Source: Dyella psychrodurans (lineage in GTDB: Bacteria > Pseudomonadota > Gammaproteobacteria > Xanthomonadales > Rhodanobacteraceae). Taken from it: a stretch of 64,000 bases of DNA. The DNA is taken from NCBI RefSeq assembly GCF_003363265.1, contig NZ_QRBF01000002.1:243561-307560 (forward strand), given 5' to 3'. Positions 19,301 through 28,100 of this stretch are shown in pieces (the first letter of the stretch is position 1; each line of letters begins with the position of its first letter). The translations under genes and the position numbers were made by a program. Below the pieces are notes generated by a model. The model saw nothing but the letters and a program-made list of their open reading frames with translations. It ran no database searches and was not told the DNA's origin.

Positions 19301-21043
19301 CGCTACGCCCAACGCGGTAGCGCTGTCTCCCTCTGCCAATGCGAAGGCACCTTGGGCGAGGGAGTAGTTGCCGATGGCTTGAGCGGCAACACCGGTGGCG
19401 GTGCTGAAATTGCCCGTGGCCAGGCTGTATGACCCGGCCGCCGTCGCCTTCACGCCTGTGGCGATGGCATCGTCGCTGCCGTCGTTGTTGCCGTTGGCCT
19501 TGAAGTAATGCTGTGCGTCGCTGACGTTGCCGGCCAAGGTATCCAGCTGCGACTTGTTGACCGCATCGGTGGCCTGCGTACCGGCCGCCACGTTAGTGAT
19601 CTGGCGTTCGGCACCTGCGCTGCCGACGGAGACGGTATGGTCTCGATCGGCGACGGAGTTCGCGCCCAGCGCAACGCTGTTGTTCGCTATCGCAGCGCTG
19701 CCGTAACCGACGGCACTGCTGTAGCTACCGATAGCATTGGCGCCGCTGCCGAAAGCCGAGGCACCGGTGCCCATGGCGAAGCTGCCCGAACCGGCGGCGG
19801 TGCCGTACTGGCCGCTGGCGATCGCATCGTCGTTGCCTTGGCCGTTGGCGGCGAAATAGTGAGTGGCATCGCTCACGCCGTCAGCCACGTCATCGAGCTG
19901 CGACTTGTTGACCGCGTCGGTGCCTTGGGTACCTGCAGCCACGTTGGTGATCTGGCGTTCGTGTCCCACGCGGCCCACCGATACCGCGTTGGCACGGTTG
20001 GCGATGGAGTTGGCGCCCAGCGCCACGCTGCCTGCAGTGAGCGCTTGCGCGTTGAAGCCCAGCGCGATGGCATTGCGCGCTTGTGCGTAGCTGAAGGTGC
20101 CGAGCGCGGTGGCATTGACGCCATTGGCGAATGCGAGACTGCCGACTGCCGTGGAACTTCGGCCGTAAGCGAGGGAGTCGTCGCCAACGGCCGTAGCACT
20201 GTCGCCGATGGCGTAGCTTGCCACGCCCAATGCGGTCGCACTGTCCCCGTTGGCGAATGCGAAGGCGCCTTGGGCGAGGGAATAGTTGCCGATAGCTTCG
20301 GCGGCAACACCGGTGGCGGTGCTGTAATTGCCCGTGGCCACACTGTATGACCCAGCCGCCGTCGACCTCACGCCCGTGGCGATGGCATCGTCGCTGCCGT
20401 CGTTGTTGCCGTTGGCTTTGAAGTAATGCTGTGCATCGCTGACGCTGTCGGCAAGCGTCTTCAACTGGGATATGTTCACCGCATCGTGCGCATCAACGCC
20501 ATTGGCGACATGGATGACGCGGCGCTCTTGTCCTGCACTGCCTACGGAGACGACATTGTCGACATCGGCGACCGATCCGGCACCAAGCGCAACGCTGTTG
20601 TTGCCCGATGCAGCGCTGTTTTGCCCCAGTGCAATGCTGGCCGTGCCAGAGGCGAACGCGTCGTGGCCGATCGCGATGCTGTTGTCGCCGCGCGCGGTCG
20701 ACATGTAGCCAAGCGCCGTCGAATAGTCGCCCATCGCCAGCGAGCGATTGCCCAGGGCGGTGCTGTAGTTGCCCAGGGCCGACGCCAGCGAACCACAGGC
20801 GAACGCGTTGCTCAACGCATAAGGCTGATTGGCCGGCGCAAACGTTCCCGTGCAGACATCGGCGTGCGCGGACTTTGGCGTCAACGCCATGGCCAGCATG
20901 ATGGCTACTGAAATACCGACAAGACGGAGGCCGGAGCGCTCTTGTTTGCGGCTGTCGACCACCACATCGCAGCTGGCCAGCTCGGATGCCACCACGACAG
21001 CGCCCAGCGATGCGTTCCAGACTTTGCTGTAAATCCTGTTCAT
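13301..21043 (-). CDS. giant trimeric autotransporter adhesin (YadA/Hia type)
   Basis: The 2580-residue protein begins with an extended signal peptide (MNRIYSKVWN, then a hydrophobic core and SAHA-D near residue 60). The passenger is a long series of YadA head repeats of the SVALG-x-x-S and STAxG types. Thirteen neck-like motifs (AVNKSQL and variants) interrupt it. Ten of these are followed by a YF[KA]A[NT]G cassette. The last 100 residues are the YadA beta-barrel anchor, ending in Trp. ATG 21043 fits the extended signal motif; an upstream in-frame ATG (21064) is less likely because GGAGG lies between. It should form trimeric surface fibres for attachment or biofilm. The adjacent response regulator is a likely controller. 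Confidence 0.95.
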   Translation of the reverse strand: MNRIYSKVWNASLGAVVVASELASCDVVVDSRKQERSGLRLVGISVAIMLAMALTPKSAHADVCTGTFAPANQPYALSNAFACGSLASALGNYSTALGNRSLAMGDYSTALGYMSTARGDNSIAIGHDAFASGTASIALGQNSAASGNNSVALGAGSVADVDNVVSVGSAGQERRVIHVANGVDAHDAVNISQLKTLADSVSDAQHYFKANGNNDGSDDAIATGVRSTAAGSYSVATGNYSTATGVAAEAIGNYSLAQGAFAFANGDSATALGVASYAIGDSATAVGDDSLAYGRSSTAVGSLAFANGVNATALGTFSYAQARNAIALGFNAQALTAGSVALGANSIANRANAVSVGRVGHERQITNVAAGTQGTDAVNKSQLDDVADGVSDATHYFAANGQGNDDAIASGQYGTAAGSGSFAMGTGASAFGSGANAIGSYSSAVGYGSAAIANNSVALGANSVADRDHTVSVGSAGAERQITNVAAGTQATDAVNKSQLDTLAGNVSDAQHYFKANGNNDGSDDAIATGVKATAAGSYSLATGNFSTATGVAAQAIGNYSLAQGAFALAEGDSATALGVASFAIGDNATAVGEDSFAYGQNSTAIGGFSFAYGQGSTAVGYDAFANGVNATALGTDSYAQARNAMALGYNAQALTAGSVALGANSIANRANSVSVGSAGHERQITNVAAGTQATDAVNKSQLDDLASNIGGAQRYFKANGNNDGSDDASATGIKSTAAGADSVASGNYSTATGIGAQAAGVTSLAQGAYAFAGGDMSVALGMASLASGDGSTAVGGGAYAYGQSSTAVGGSSFANGVNSTALGVDSYALARNAMALGYNAQALTAGSVALGANSIANRANAVSVGRVGHERQITNVAAGTQDTDAVNKSQLDDVANGVSDATHYFAANGQGNDDAIASGQYATAAGSGSFAMDDGASAFGSGANAIGSYSSAVGYGSAAIANNSVALGSNSVADRDSTVSVGSAGAERQITNVAAGTQATDAVNKSQLDTLAGNVSDAQHYFKANGNNDGSDDAIATGVRATAAGSYSAATGNFSTATGAGAQAAGNYSLAQGALALATGDNAAALGVASYAIGGNATAVGASSFAYGQSSTAVGSGSSASGVNSTALGNVSRAQADNAMALGYSAQALTTGSVALGANSIANRANAVSVGRVGHERQITNVAAGTQGTDAVNKSQLDDVANGVSDATHYFAANGQGNDDAIASGQYGTAAGSGSFAMGNGASAFGSGANAIGNFSTATGYGSSAIGDSSVALGNNATANGTMSTALGSSSQALGYNSVAVAGGAVDSTANFGQAYGYGASVGTNSYSGIAIGSAATVGSSASGSIAMGAYATANGSSSMAIGSTGALVDNVSHSIIVRPTMSTGTYSMALGPAAQAGGKTSVALGFAATTYGANSVALGPYAGYYGLTAESVAIGNSTAVTGINSIALGARSVADRDNTLSVGSVGNERQITNVAVGTQATDAVNKSQLDALSDSVGSASHYFAATGQGNDDAIASGQYATAAGSGSFAMGDGASAFGSGANAIGQYSVASGYGSAALGDSAIAMGANAQASGDQSLALGGGASASYYNAIAIGSNSASTSWSSIAMGLNSQANGVRSIAIGERAQTANLGTVALGWASTATGMFSTALGGAASAIGYNTLAAGSGAWVLGNNSTALGAGAGSGYTVDEITAVGSNAGANAYRATTVGAGSYIASWAPKSTVIGANTFSFDSNGTAIGESSEVAYGATNAVALGSGSYADRANTVSVGADSAWTDGYGVEHNAVTRQITNVAAGTEDTDAVNKSQLDALSDSVGAASHYFAATGNGNDDAIASGQYATAAGSGSFAMGMGSSAFGSGANAIGNFSTAVGYGSSAIGDNSIAAGQQANASGLEASAFGYTANAQADGSLALGAESYVDSAASGGIAIGLASEAHGPASIAMGVAASTGANASNSVAIGTLASVSGQSSTAIGGIYGDVVGNDIYVANTYAGGFASTALGAGAQAQADRSVAIGTGALSEGSRSVALGNLSVADRDMSVSVGSAGDERQITNVAAGTQATDAVNKSQLDAVANAGTQTNRYFKANGMNDGTDDASASGTQSVASGANAKATTDGTVAIGATSTAMGVQSTALGFGATAIGNASMALGANSLSTGYNSVALGNGSFADRDNTVSVGRVGSERQITNVKAGTQNTDAVNVAQLKQAGLMDASGNTVSALAYDAGSNQASITFGGNSGTTLTNVAAGLNSTDAVNVNQYKSLAAAIGGNVAMDANGMMGLPQFSIQGNMFNNVSGAFSALDGAMTGALNSINSLNGRVGSLETQVSSLGTSSSTLVPATSSNVPSTSTTQAASITDTNTIAGTNAQIASTASNATSVGADSNVTASSGTAIGQGSQVTASNAVAVGAGSVADQANTVSVGSVGAERQITNVAAGVNATDAANVSQVAAATQSAIDAAQSYADAGDTQTLSSANAYTDQKTAGLVTSDNFNAFRDSVNSQFHSVNLRLNRVGAMGTAMAGMAGAIAAAPGTDNRVSAAAGTYAGQGALAVGLAHRISGNGAVLIGGSIAGGGESSGTVGVSFGW
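17923..18530 (-). repeat. adhesin internal long direct repeat, copy 2
   Basis: Nearly identical to 19450-20057 at an offset of exactly 1527 bases (509 codons). The copy keeps frame and covers one A-type and one B-type neck cassette. A further partial copy of its B-type end lies at about 17418-17612, 918 bases (306 codons) away. Confidence 0.85.
19450..20057 (-). repeat. adhesin internal long direct repeat, copy 1
   Basis: Partner of 17923-18530. Only scattered substitutions separate the two, which points to segmental duplication or gene conversion within the adhesin gene rather than convergence of short head repeats. Confidence 0.85.
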
Positions 21044-21431
21044 GCTTGATATTTCCTCCATGCGGATAAGGAATGCAGGACGCGCACGGCAACGCATGCG
21101 TACGTCGAGGCGATGGAAGCCGGATAGAAATTCCCCTCGATCCTGCTTTCGTGTGTGGCCGCAGCCGGTGGTCTGTCTGTGTCAGGCCCGTGCATGTGGC
21201 GCATGGCGAGCATCACGATTCGTGTAAAGATGTGTCACGCACGGAAAATCACGGAAATTCACTTCTTTCACGCTTTCTCACGGTTTCTCACACGCGTGCT
21301 GGCGATCCATGCCGGAGGATGCATGCGGGGTCGCAGCCTTACGAGTGCGTATGGTGTGTGGATCGATGACGTGCACACGCTCCACCCTTCTGGCGGCGAC
21401 ATGCGGTGAATGACCGTCGTGGAGTGCGTCG
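21044..21431. other. 388-base gap between response regulator and adhesin
   Basis: No gene is visible here. It holds the adhesin leader, with GGAGG 11 bases before the start, and the phased GTGA array described separately. A TTTACA hexamer on the minus strand (21223-21228) could be a -35 element, but no convincing -10 follows it. Confidence 0.7.
21235..21291 (-). promoter_or_regulatory. helically phased GTGA array upstream of the adhesin
   Basis: Read on the adhesin strand, GTGA occurs at plus-strand TCAC positions 21288, 21278, 21268, 21259, 21249 and 21235. Spacings are 10, 10, 9, 10 and 14 bases, so five sites fall on one face of the helix. A further TCAC at 21213 lies two turns beyond. 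OmpR-family regulators bind head-to-tail repeats with about 10-base spacing, and an orphan member is encoded just upstream. Confidence 0.6.
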
Positions 21432-22202
21432 TTATCCGACGGTAATTGTCGGCTTATGCCAGGCGTCACTGGGCAGGATGTAGCCTTTGCTGCGCACAGT
21501 GAGCAAGGGCAGCGTCTCGTTGGTCTGCGAAAGCACCTTTCGACGAAGCCGGTGAATGATCATCTCAAGGCTATGCGGATCGCAGTCGTAGCGGTTGTGA
21601 TTCAACGCCTGAATGAGGGATTCGCGCGTGACCGGCTCTTCGCTTGCGCACGTCAGCGTTGTCAGCACGCATTGCTCGATGGCGGTCAGCGCGACAATCT
21701 TGCCGCGTGGCGATACCAGTCGCCAGCCGCCGGCTTCCAATCGCCAACGGGATACGGGCGATTGTTCGGCAACGAAGCCGTGCGCTTGCGGAGTCATGCG
21801 GCGCGCAAGGCTGTGCAGTGCGGCGGCCAGTACGTCCAGGTCGACAGGTTTGATCAGGTAACCGTCTGCACCGCTGTGCAATGCCTCGATCTGATGTCGC
21901 CGATCGGTCGAGCCGGTCAGCATGATGATGCCGATGTTGGACATTGTGCGTAGATGCCGCGCGACGGTAAGGCCATCCTCGTCGGGAAGGCCGATGTCCA
22001 GAACCACCATGTCGAAATGCTGCGACAACATGTGACGGTAGAGCTCGGCCGCAGAAGCGGCGCCTTGTGTGCTGAATCCGTAGTCACTCAGTGCAGGCAG
22101 CAGAATTTCTTCGCGCAGTGCTTCGTCGTCTTCCAGTACCGCGATGCGAATCGGCGGTGTGGACCCGTACCCGGACAATACCCGGTGACCCCTCATCGAC
22201 AT
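21432..22202 (-). CDS. orphan OmpR/PhoB-type response regulator
   Basis: The 256-residue protein has an N-terminal receiver domain (about 18-130). It contains the acidic pair EDD, the phospho-acceptor Asp in VVLDIGLP (about residue 68), the Thr in MLTGST and the Lys in LIKPVD. A winged-helix DNA-binding domain follows (about 150-250, ending VRSKGYIL). No sensor kinase gene lies in the window. The start could be ATG 22202 or ATG 22196. It lies upstream of the giant adhesin on the same strand, so adhesin control is the simplest hypothesis. An inverted repeat overlaps its ribosome binding region. Confidence 0.9.
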   Translation of the reverse strand: MSMRGHRVLSGYGSTPPIRIAVLEDDEALREEILLPALSDYGFSTQGAASAAELYRHMLSQHFDMVVLDIGLPDEDGLTVARHLRTMSNIGIIMLTGSTDRRHQIEALHSGADGYLIKPVDLDVLAAALHSLARRMTPQAHGFVAEQSPVSRWRLEAGGWRLVSPRGKIVALTAIEQCVLTTLTCASEEPVTRESLIQALNHNRYDCDPHSLEMIIHRLRRKVLSQTNETLPLLTVRSKGYILPSDAWHKPTITVG

Positions 22203-22214
22203 GTCGTGCCCATC

Positions 22215-22244
22215 CCCTAAGCTCTCCCTTGGCCTAGCTTAGGG
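22215..22244. promoter_or_regulatory. inverted repeat in the divergent regulator/aminopeptidase promoter region
   Basis: CCCTAAGCT (22215-22223) and AGCTTAGGG (22236-22244) form a perfect 9-base dyad with 12 bases between. In the regulator transcript its 3' arm contains the AGGGGA ribosome binding sequence. It could act as a protein operator or as an RNA hairpin that masks translation. Confidence 0.45.
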
Positions 22245-22344
22245 AGCGAGAGCGGCTTACATCAGAGGACTATGCCTTTTGGCACTGTGGCAGAGTACCT
22301 ACACAACCTAGCGTGAACACTTTTCGATGCCGTAGGAAGCCACC

Positions 22345-25023
22345 ATGCACCGTTTCGTTCGCCCACTTGCCTTGACTGTCCTTGCCATGTGTTGTGGCGC
22401 AGCATTAGCGGCTGCGCCGGCCGATCAAGTGCCGCATGGGACGTTGCCGCGCTGGGCGGTACCGGAGTCTTACCAGCTGTCGTTCAAGGTGGATCCGAAG
22501 CAACAGGACTATTCGGGTACGACCACGATCAAGGTCGACTTGAAGCAAGCCGCCGACCATCTGTGGCTGGACGGGCGCGATCTGAACGTGAGCAAGGTGA
22601 CGATCACCGACGCGAGCGGCCATGCACATGACGGCAAATACGTTGCCGTCGCGCCGAACGAAGGCGTGTCGCGCATCGATTTCGGCAGCACGCTGAAGCC
22701 GCAGCCGTTGACGCTTGCGATCGAATACACCGCGCCGCTCAACCAGCAGTTGCAAGGTTTGTACAAGGTCAGTCACGCGGGTGTGCCGTACGCCATGACG
22801 CAGATGGAACCGATCAGCGCGCGCTACGCGTTCCCGGGCTTCGACGAACCCGGTTTCAAGACACCATATGACATCAGCCTGACCATCCCGTCGGATGTCA
22901 CCGCTGTCGCGAATACCAAGCAGATCAGCGAAACCGCCGCCGGGGCCGGTTGGAAGACACTGACCTTCGCGAAAACTCAGCCGCTTCCCACCTATCTTGT
23001 GGCGTTCGCGGTCGGTCCGTGGGATATCGTCAACGGCCCGGATATCGCGCCGGACGATTACCGCACCGAGGTGCTGCCGCTGCGCGGCATTGCAGCGCAT
23101 GGCGAGGGCCACCGCATGCAGCATGTGCTGAGCGAAACACCCAGCATCATCCATACGTTGGAAAACTATTACGGCTTTGGTTATCCGTTCGGCAAGCTCG
23201 ACTTGCTGGCGGCGCCGGACTTCTCCGCAGGTGCGATGGAAAATCCGGGGTTGGTAACCTTCCGCGACTGGTTGCTGCTGCTCGATCCCGATTCTCCGGC
23301 CAAATATGTACGCGGCTCTTTCAATGTCACTGCGCATGAGCTCGCCCACCAGTGGACCGGCGACACTGTGACGCTGGCCTGGTGGAACGACATCTGGCTC
23401 AACGAAGCTTTCGCCACCTGGATGCAACAGAAAGTCACCATGAAAGTGCATCCGGAATATCGCGCCGATCTCGATCGTATCAGTGGTGCCGAAGGTGCGA
23501 TGCACAACGACAGCCTGACCAGCGCGCGCCAGATTCGTCAGCCGATTACCGGCAATGGCGACATCGAGACGGCGTTCGATGGCATCACTTATCAGAAAGG
23601 CGCTGCCGTCCTTGGCATGTTCGAAGGCTACGTCGGAGAAGATACCTTCCAGAAGGGCATGCGCGCGTACATCCAGGCGCACAAGTTCGGTAACGCTACC
23701 GCCGACGATCTCGTGGGCGCCATCGCCACCGCCGCAAATCAGGGCCCGACGTTCAAGCACGCCTTCAACAGCTTCCTCAACCAGTCCGGCGTTCCATATG
23801 TGCAGACGCGACTGGAGCAGAAGGGCGGCAAGACCATCCTGCACCTGAGCCAGGACCGCTATCTGCCGGTTGGCAGCACGGGCGATGCAAATCGCGTGTG
23901 GGGCATTCCGGTTTGCGTGCGCTACGCCACCGGCGACGGCACCAAGCAGAGTTGCGAGCTGCTGGACAAGCCGACGGGCACGATGGTGCTGGCCGATGCC
24001 AGCACGCCGACCTGGGTGATGCCCAACGCCAATGCGCGTGGTTATTACCGCTTCAATCTGAGCAAGCAAGAATGGGCCGATCTGACTCAGCACGTTGCCG
24101 CGTTGAGCGACACCGAACAGCTTGCCTACGCTGACAGCATCGATGCAGGTTTTCGCCACGGCGATTTGAATGCGGGCGACGCGATGGCTGCGCTGAAGCC
24201 GTTGACCGGCGTGACGACTCGCGAAGTCGTCGTGGCGCCGCTGGAGACGATCAAGTGGATCTATCGCAACGAGGCCGTGACCGATGCGCAGCAAACCAAC
24301 GTCGTGGCGTGGGTGAAGGACGCTTACATGCCACGCATGGAGCAGCTTGGCTATCAACGCAAGCCAGGCGAAGCCGATGGCGATTCGTTGCTGCGCAGCA
24401 CGCTGGCCAGCGCGCTCGCACTGGACTTCAAATTGCCGGAAGTGCGGGCAGCCTTGCTCAAGCAGGGTGACGCTGCACTTGCCAAGAAAGCCGATGGCCA
24501 TCTGAATCTGACTGCTGCAGATCCGGATCTGCTCGGCGTGGCGCTTGCTGTTGCCGTGCAGGAGCGTGGTGAGCCTGCGCTCGATGCATTGATTGCGGAA
24601 CTTCCGCAGACGACCGATCCCGCTTTGCGCAACGCCATGCTCGACGGGCTCAGCGCGACCGATACGCCCGCGTTGGCGGACAAGGCTCGCGATTTCTCGT
24701 TGAGCAAGCAGGTCAAGGTGGGTGAGATGGCGGCGATTCTGCGTGGCAACCACGACACGTCCGCGGCTCGCGATGCGCTGTGGCACTGGTTCACTGGCCA
24801 CTACGATCAGGTCGTTGCGCGTACCGGCAGCTTTGCCGGTGGCCGCTTGCCGGCATTGGCTGGCGGTGGTGGTTGCTCCAAGGCGGAAGCGGATCGCCTC
24901 CAGGCTTATTTCGAGCCGCGCCTGAAGGATGTAACCGGTGCCGACCGTGGCCTTGCCCAGACGCGTGAGCAGACCTTGCTGTGTGCCGCGCTCAAGGCCA
25001 AGCAGGACCCTTCGAAGATTTAA
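22345..25023 (+). CDS. secreted M1-family zinc aminopeptidase
   Basis: The 892-residue protein has a Sec signal peptide (about 1-23, AALAAAPA). The M1 catalytic domain contains the exopeptidase motif GAMEN (about 297-301) and the zinc site HELAH-x18-E (His331, His335, Glu354). A C-terminal helical ERAP1-like domain covers about 560-890. It removes N-terminal residues from peptides in the periplasm or outside the cell. It resembles the puromycin-sensitive aminopeptidase type more than cytosolic PepN, because it is exported. It is divergent from the response regulator and ends in a strong terminator, so it is probably monocistronic. Confidence 0.93.
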   Translation: MHRFVRPLALTVLAMCCGAALAAAPADQVPHGTLPRWAVPESYQLSFKVDPKQQDYSGTTTIKVDLKQAADHLWLDGRDLNVSKVTITDASGHAHDGKYVAVAPNEGVSRIDFGSTLKPQPLTLAIEYTAPLNQQLQGLYKVSHAGVPYAMTQMEPISARYAFPGFDEPGFKTPYDISLTIPSDVTAVANTKQISETAAGAGWKTLTFAKTQPLPTYLVAFAVGPWDIVNGPDIAPDDYRTEVLPLRGIAAHGEGHRMQHVLSETPSIIHTLENYYGFGYPFGKLDLLAAPDFSAGAMENPGLVTFRDWLLLLDPDSPAKYVRGSFNVTAHELAHQWTGDTVTLAWWNDIWLNEAFATWMQQKVTMKVHPEYRADLDRISGAEGAMHNDSLTSARQIRQPITGNGDIETAFDGITYQKGAAVLGMFEGYVGEDTFQKGMRAYIQAHKFGNATADDLVGAIATAANQGPTFKHAFNSFLNQSGVPYVQTRLEQKGGKTILHLSQDRYLPVGSTGDANRVWGIPVCVRYATGDGTKQSCELLDKPTGTMVLADASTPTWVMPNANARGYYRFNLSKQEWADLTQHVAALSDTEQLAYADSIDAGFRHGDLNAGDAMAALKPLTGVTTREVVVAPLETIKWIYRNEAVTDAQQTNVVAWVKDAYMPRMEQLGYQRKPGEADGDSLLRSTLASALALDFKLPEVRAALLKQGDAALAKKADGHLNLTAADPDLLGVALAVAVQERGEPALDALIAELPQTTDPALRNAMLDGLSATDTPALADKARDFSLSKQVKVGEMAAILRGNHDTSAARDALWHWFTGHYDQVVARTGSFAGGRLPALAGGGGCSKAEADRLQAYFEPRLKDVTGADRGLAQTREQTLLCAALKAKQDPSKI

Positions 25024-25049
25024 CAGCAAGCACTTTGGATCGAAAGATG

Positions 25050-25078
25050 CCGGGCAGCGAGGGCTGCCCGGTTTTTTT
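25050..25078 (+). terminator. intrinsic terminator after the M1 aminopeptidase
   Basis: A 9-base-pair GC stem with a GAGG loop is followed by seven Ts (25072-25078). Confidence 0.92.
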
Positions 25079-25166
25079 GTGCCCACTTTTTTCAGAAAAA
25101 CACGGGCCTTTTTACTCCCCCGATTCCATCTAAACTGGGTGGAACGCCGCCGAGGGGGAGAGTCGC

Positions 25167-28100
25167 ATGCGTCGATGGACGGGGATATTCGTTCTGCTGT
25201 GGATGGTCGCGCCCCTCTGGGCGCAGGATGTCCCACCCGCATTGCACGACTGGCAGGGCTGGGTGTTGCACGATGTTCCCGAGCATGCCTGTCCATTCCT
25301 GGCCAACCGCAATCCGGGCGTCGGCAATTACCAATGCATCTGGCCGGGCCGTCTTGGCCTGGAGGCGGACAAGGATGGTGGACATTTCAGCCTCAGCGTG
25401 CACGTTGATGCTGCAGGCTGGGTGGGTGTGCCTGGCGATGAACACAGTTGGCCGCAGCAAGTGTCGGTCAACGACAAGGCCGCGCCCGTGTTGTCCCGGC
25501 AAGGGCGTCCCGCACTATGGCTGGAGCCCGGCGATTACACCGTGCGCGGCGCGTTGCCCTGGGAAACGCGTCCCGCACGTTTGAACGTACCCATGAGCAT
25601 TGGCCTGGTTTCGCTGAGTCTCGACAGCCAGCCCGTGGATCGCGTCCAGCGCAACGGCGATCAGCTCACGCTTGGCGAAGCCGCCGCAGAGCAGCGTCAG
25701 GCGGATGCGCTTTCGGTGCGTGTCTACCGGCATCTTTCCGATGGCATGCCGGCGATGCTCGATACGCAACTGCAGTTGAATGTCACCGGCAGTTCGCGGG
25801 AGCTGCTGCTTGGACCTGCGTTGCCCAAGGGATTCGTCGCCACCGCATTGACCAGCGACCTGCCTGCTCAATTGGACAGCGATGGCCGGTTGCGCGTGCA
25901 GTTGCGCCCGGGCGATTGGACCGTGCAGCTCTCTGCACGCGGCGTGGATACCCTGCAACAGGTCACGCTCCATCTACCGCCCGATCCATGGCCGCGTCAG
26001 GAAATCTGGAGCTACTCGGACGATCCAGGTCTGCGCAGCACACACGTCCTTGGCCATGCCACCGACGCCGCGCAAGCGGACGTGCCGTCCGACTGGAATA
26101 ACTTGCCAGCCTATGTACTTGATGCCGGTAACGGCTTGACGGTGGAGCAGGGCACACGCGGCAACGAAGGCAGCGCCGCCGACCAGCTTCGATTGCAGCG
26201 TCAGATGTGGGTGGATTTCGATGGCGAAGGTCTAAGCATCAGCGATCATTTGACCGGCACGTTGCAGCATACGCAGCGGCTCGATGTGGATAGCCCATGG
26301 CAGTTGCAACGCGCATCGCAAAACGATGATCCGTTGCTCGTCACGCAAACAGGTGACGGTCGCAGTGGTGTGGAGTTGCGGGGGGCGGATCTGGATCTTG
26401 AGGCCGGCTTGCGCATCGCCGATCGCGGCGGTGCGTTGCCAAGTACAGGTTGGCATGCACCTCTCGAAAGCATCGATGCAACACTGCATCTTCCTTATGG
26501 CTATCGGTTGATCGGCGCGAGCGGGGTTGATCGTTCGCCTGATTCCTGGATCGCACAGTGGAGTTTGCTGGATCTGTTTGTCGTCGCCTTGATCGCTTTG
26601 CTGGCCGGACGTTTACTGGGATGGCGCTGGGCACTGATGGCGATCGTTTTTCTGGCGTTGTCCCAGCATGAGGGTGGCGCCCCGCGCTGGACGTTGGGTC
26701 TGGCGCTTGCCTTTGCGTTGCTGAAAAGAGCGCTGCCGCAAGGTCGATTGGAACGTGCTGCGCATCTCGTCGCCGGCGCTGCGCTGGCGTTGGCGGTGCT
26801 ATGGACGCTGCCTTTTGCATCGACGCAATTGCAAAGCGCCTTGCATCCGCAGTTGGAAAGCCGGGGTGGCCCAGCGTTCTTCGCGCAGGAGCAAATCGCC
26901 AAAGAGAAAGTGCAATACGTCGCCAAGGCGCCCATGCCTCCTCCTGTCGCGGAGGAACAAGCCGCTGCGCCCGCACCGCCGGCGCCACCTGCCGCGCCAG
27001 CGCCCGCCGTACAGGAGTCATCGACCAATCCCGCGATCACGGGTGGCAGTCGAGAGCTGGCCAGCGTGGTCGTTACGGCGAGCCAGATTCCAAGTTCGGT
27101 TTATGCGGACGAAACAGACAGCCGCAGCGTGATCCAGGCAGGTGCCGGCGAACCTTCGTGGGATGTAGGCAACAACTATCAGCTGAGATGGTCCGGCCCC
27201 GTCACGCCGGAACAAACCATGCGGCTGGTGATCGCGCCGGCATGGCTGGTGCGATGGTTGCGCGTCATCATGCTCGGTTTGCTGATCGTGTTGCTGGGGC
27301 GGATGGCGCAAAGCCTGATCAAGCCGCTGTATCCGTCGTGGCGCGGCGGCTGGCCGGGACGTGCCGCGGCGGCGTTGCTGATCATGGCGTGTTTGCCGCA
27401 CATCGCGCACGCGCAATCGACACCGAACCAGGCCGTGTTGAACCAGTTGCAAGCGCGACTGACCGAGGCACCCAAATGTGTACCCGATTGCGCCGTCGTT
27501 GCCGCCACGACGGTGCAGGCCAAGGACGATCAGATCTCGCTCGATATGGAAGTGCACACGGGTGCGTCTGTAGCGCTTCCGATGCCGCAAACGGACGGCG
27601 GCATGCAATTGATCAGCGTGAGTGTCGACAACAACGCGAATGCCTTGATCGGCAGGAGCGAGGGGCAGCTCGTGACAAGGCTGGTTCCCGGCATACATCA
27701 CGTGAGCCTGAGCTATCGCGTCAAACCGGTCGATAGCACGACATTGAATTTCACGTTGCGTCCGCAACGGATATCTTTCAGCGGACAAGGCTGGTCGCTG
27801 GATGGCGTCGATGCCGGCCGCATGCTGGGCGACAGTGTCACGTTCAATCGCTTGAAGGTCGCCGAAGATGGCAAGCAGGCACCTTTGCCGCAACAGGCAT
27901 TTCCGCCGTATGTGCGAATCACGCGCGACTTGCGGCTGGGCGTGGACTGGAGGGTGGTCAATACGGTCAGGCGCCTTGCGCCCAGCGAGGGCGGATTCAC
28001 AGTGGAAGTGCCCCTGCTTCCTAGCGAGCATCCGCTCGGCGACAACGTACGCGTTCAGAACGGACGCGTCAGCGTAACGTTCAATGCCGGACAAACCAGT

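Noticed and set aside
13301..21043. Regular short repeats suggesting a CRISPR array or satellite
   Set aside because: The repeats are in-frame, degenerate codons for adhesin head motifs, with no constant repeat plus unique spacer pattern and no cas genes.
22405..25296. 963-codon open frame opposite the M1 aminopeptidase gene
   Set aside because: It is a GC-driven antisense frame. The plus strand encodes a complete enzyme with GAMEN and HEXXH motifs, while the antisense product has no recognisable domain.
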